From positions 78,476 through 142,475 of the forward strand of contig JAJSLK010000045.1 in assembly GCA_021272165.1 (NCBI GenBank): a DNA stretch of 64,000 bases, written 5' to 3'. The DNA is from Methylacidiphilales bacterium. Lineage in GTDB: Bacteria; Verrucomicrobiota; Verrucomicrobiia; Methylacidiphilales; UBA1321. Below are positions 63,919 through 64,000 of the stretch, piece by piece. The notes beneath the pieces are model-generated. The model saw nothing but the letters and a program-made list of their open reading frames with translations, searched no databases and was not told where the DNA came from. The translations under genes were made by a program, and so were the position numbers. How positions within the stretch are numbered: position 1 is the stretch's first letter; each line of letters starts with the position of its first letter.

Positions 63919-64000
63919 ATGCGAGCTTACTCCTTGGATTTGCGGCAGCGGGTTTTGAAGGCTTACGACGAGAACAAGTGGACGGTGGGCCAGATCGCCG
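63919..64000 (+). CDS. IS630-family transposase, N-terminal start (cut by window edge)
   Basis: The first 27 codons (MRAYSLDLRQRVLKAYDENK, then WTVGQIA) are the typical N-terminal HTH start of IS630 transposases. The upstream AT-rich stretch begins near a TA dinucleotide at 63863-63864, which would fit the TA target of this family and place the left end there. The rest of the gene is beyond the window. Confidence 0.82.
   Translation, partial: MRAYSLDLRQRVLKAYDENKWTVGQIA

Overview
The window looks like chromosome of a member of the Verrucomicrobiota. The best pointer is a prepilin-like protein (58256-58855) resembling the Verru_Chthon cassette D family described from that phylum. A GC-rich genome with an outer membrane fits (porin, TonB receptor, RlpA, DUF1287 protein), as do GYF_2-domain proteins and a betaine-lipid pathway. 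Genus and species cannot be read from the sequence.

Layout. 0-8 kb: end of rnc, a GYF/M50 membrane protease, a Nudix hydrolase, RlpA, and an elongation and RNA-decay cluster (mreD-mrdA-rodA-rng). 8-16.6 kb: a porin with a long structured leader, glnB behind a sigma-54-like promoter, tRNA-Lys, a GAF/PP2C/GHKL regulator, a RelE-type pair and an aromatic operon (hisC-tyrA-aroA). 16.69-22.09 kb: a lower-GC mobile island described below. 22-31 kb: DUF1287 protein, FAD monooxygenase, amino-acid ABC transporter without binding protein, serine hydrolase, queE, NtrC-type regulator, DAHP synthase. 31-37 kb: citrate synthase, betaine-lipid genes btaA and btaB with hicBA lodged between them, an NCS2-like permease and a frameshifted DUF3800 gene. 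37-49 kb: WD40 protein, a ParE-type pair, a CobW GTPase, GYF and LysM proteins, ligA with an AT-rich middle, an orphan BRCT protein, an acyltransferase/ACP/acyl-ACP synthetase fusion and a mannose-1-phosphate guanylyltransferase. 49-64 kb: a B12-riboswitch-controlled TonB receptor, a degenerate cyclase domain, an ABC-2 permease, dnaB, a GntR/LacI regulator, speA, an MsrB-MsrA fusion, an ECF sigma/anti-sigma pair, TerC, an M42-type peptidase, a TPR protein and the start of an IS630 transposase.

The most interesting part is the island at 16687-22090. A perfect 17-bp inverted repeat closes it. Its minus strand carries an IS1595-family transposase followed by a 52-codon ORF, a BglII/BstYI-type restriction endonuclease and an MT-A70-type methyltransferase, each joined to the next by a 4-bp stop/start overlap. 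Upstream of the transposase lies a tRNA gene with a leucine-like class II body, a long variable arm and encoded CCA, but a GUC (Asp) anticodon. The plus strand carries a three-gene cassette: STAS-like/GHKL ATPase, DUF4325 STAS-like protein, PIN nuclease. A third transposon-end-like sequence near 20.0 kb separates the two halves. I read this as a transposon carrying its own restriction-modification genes plus a candidate, uncharacterised ATPase/STAS/PIN conflict system. The function of the triad and of the tRNA is inference.
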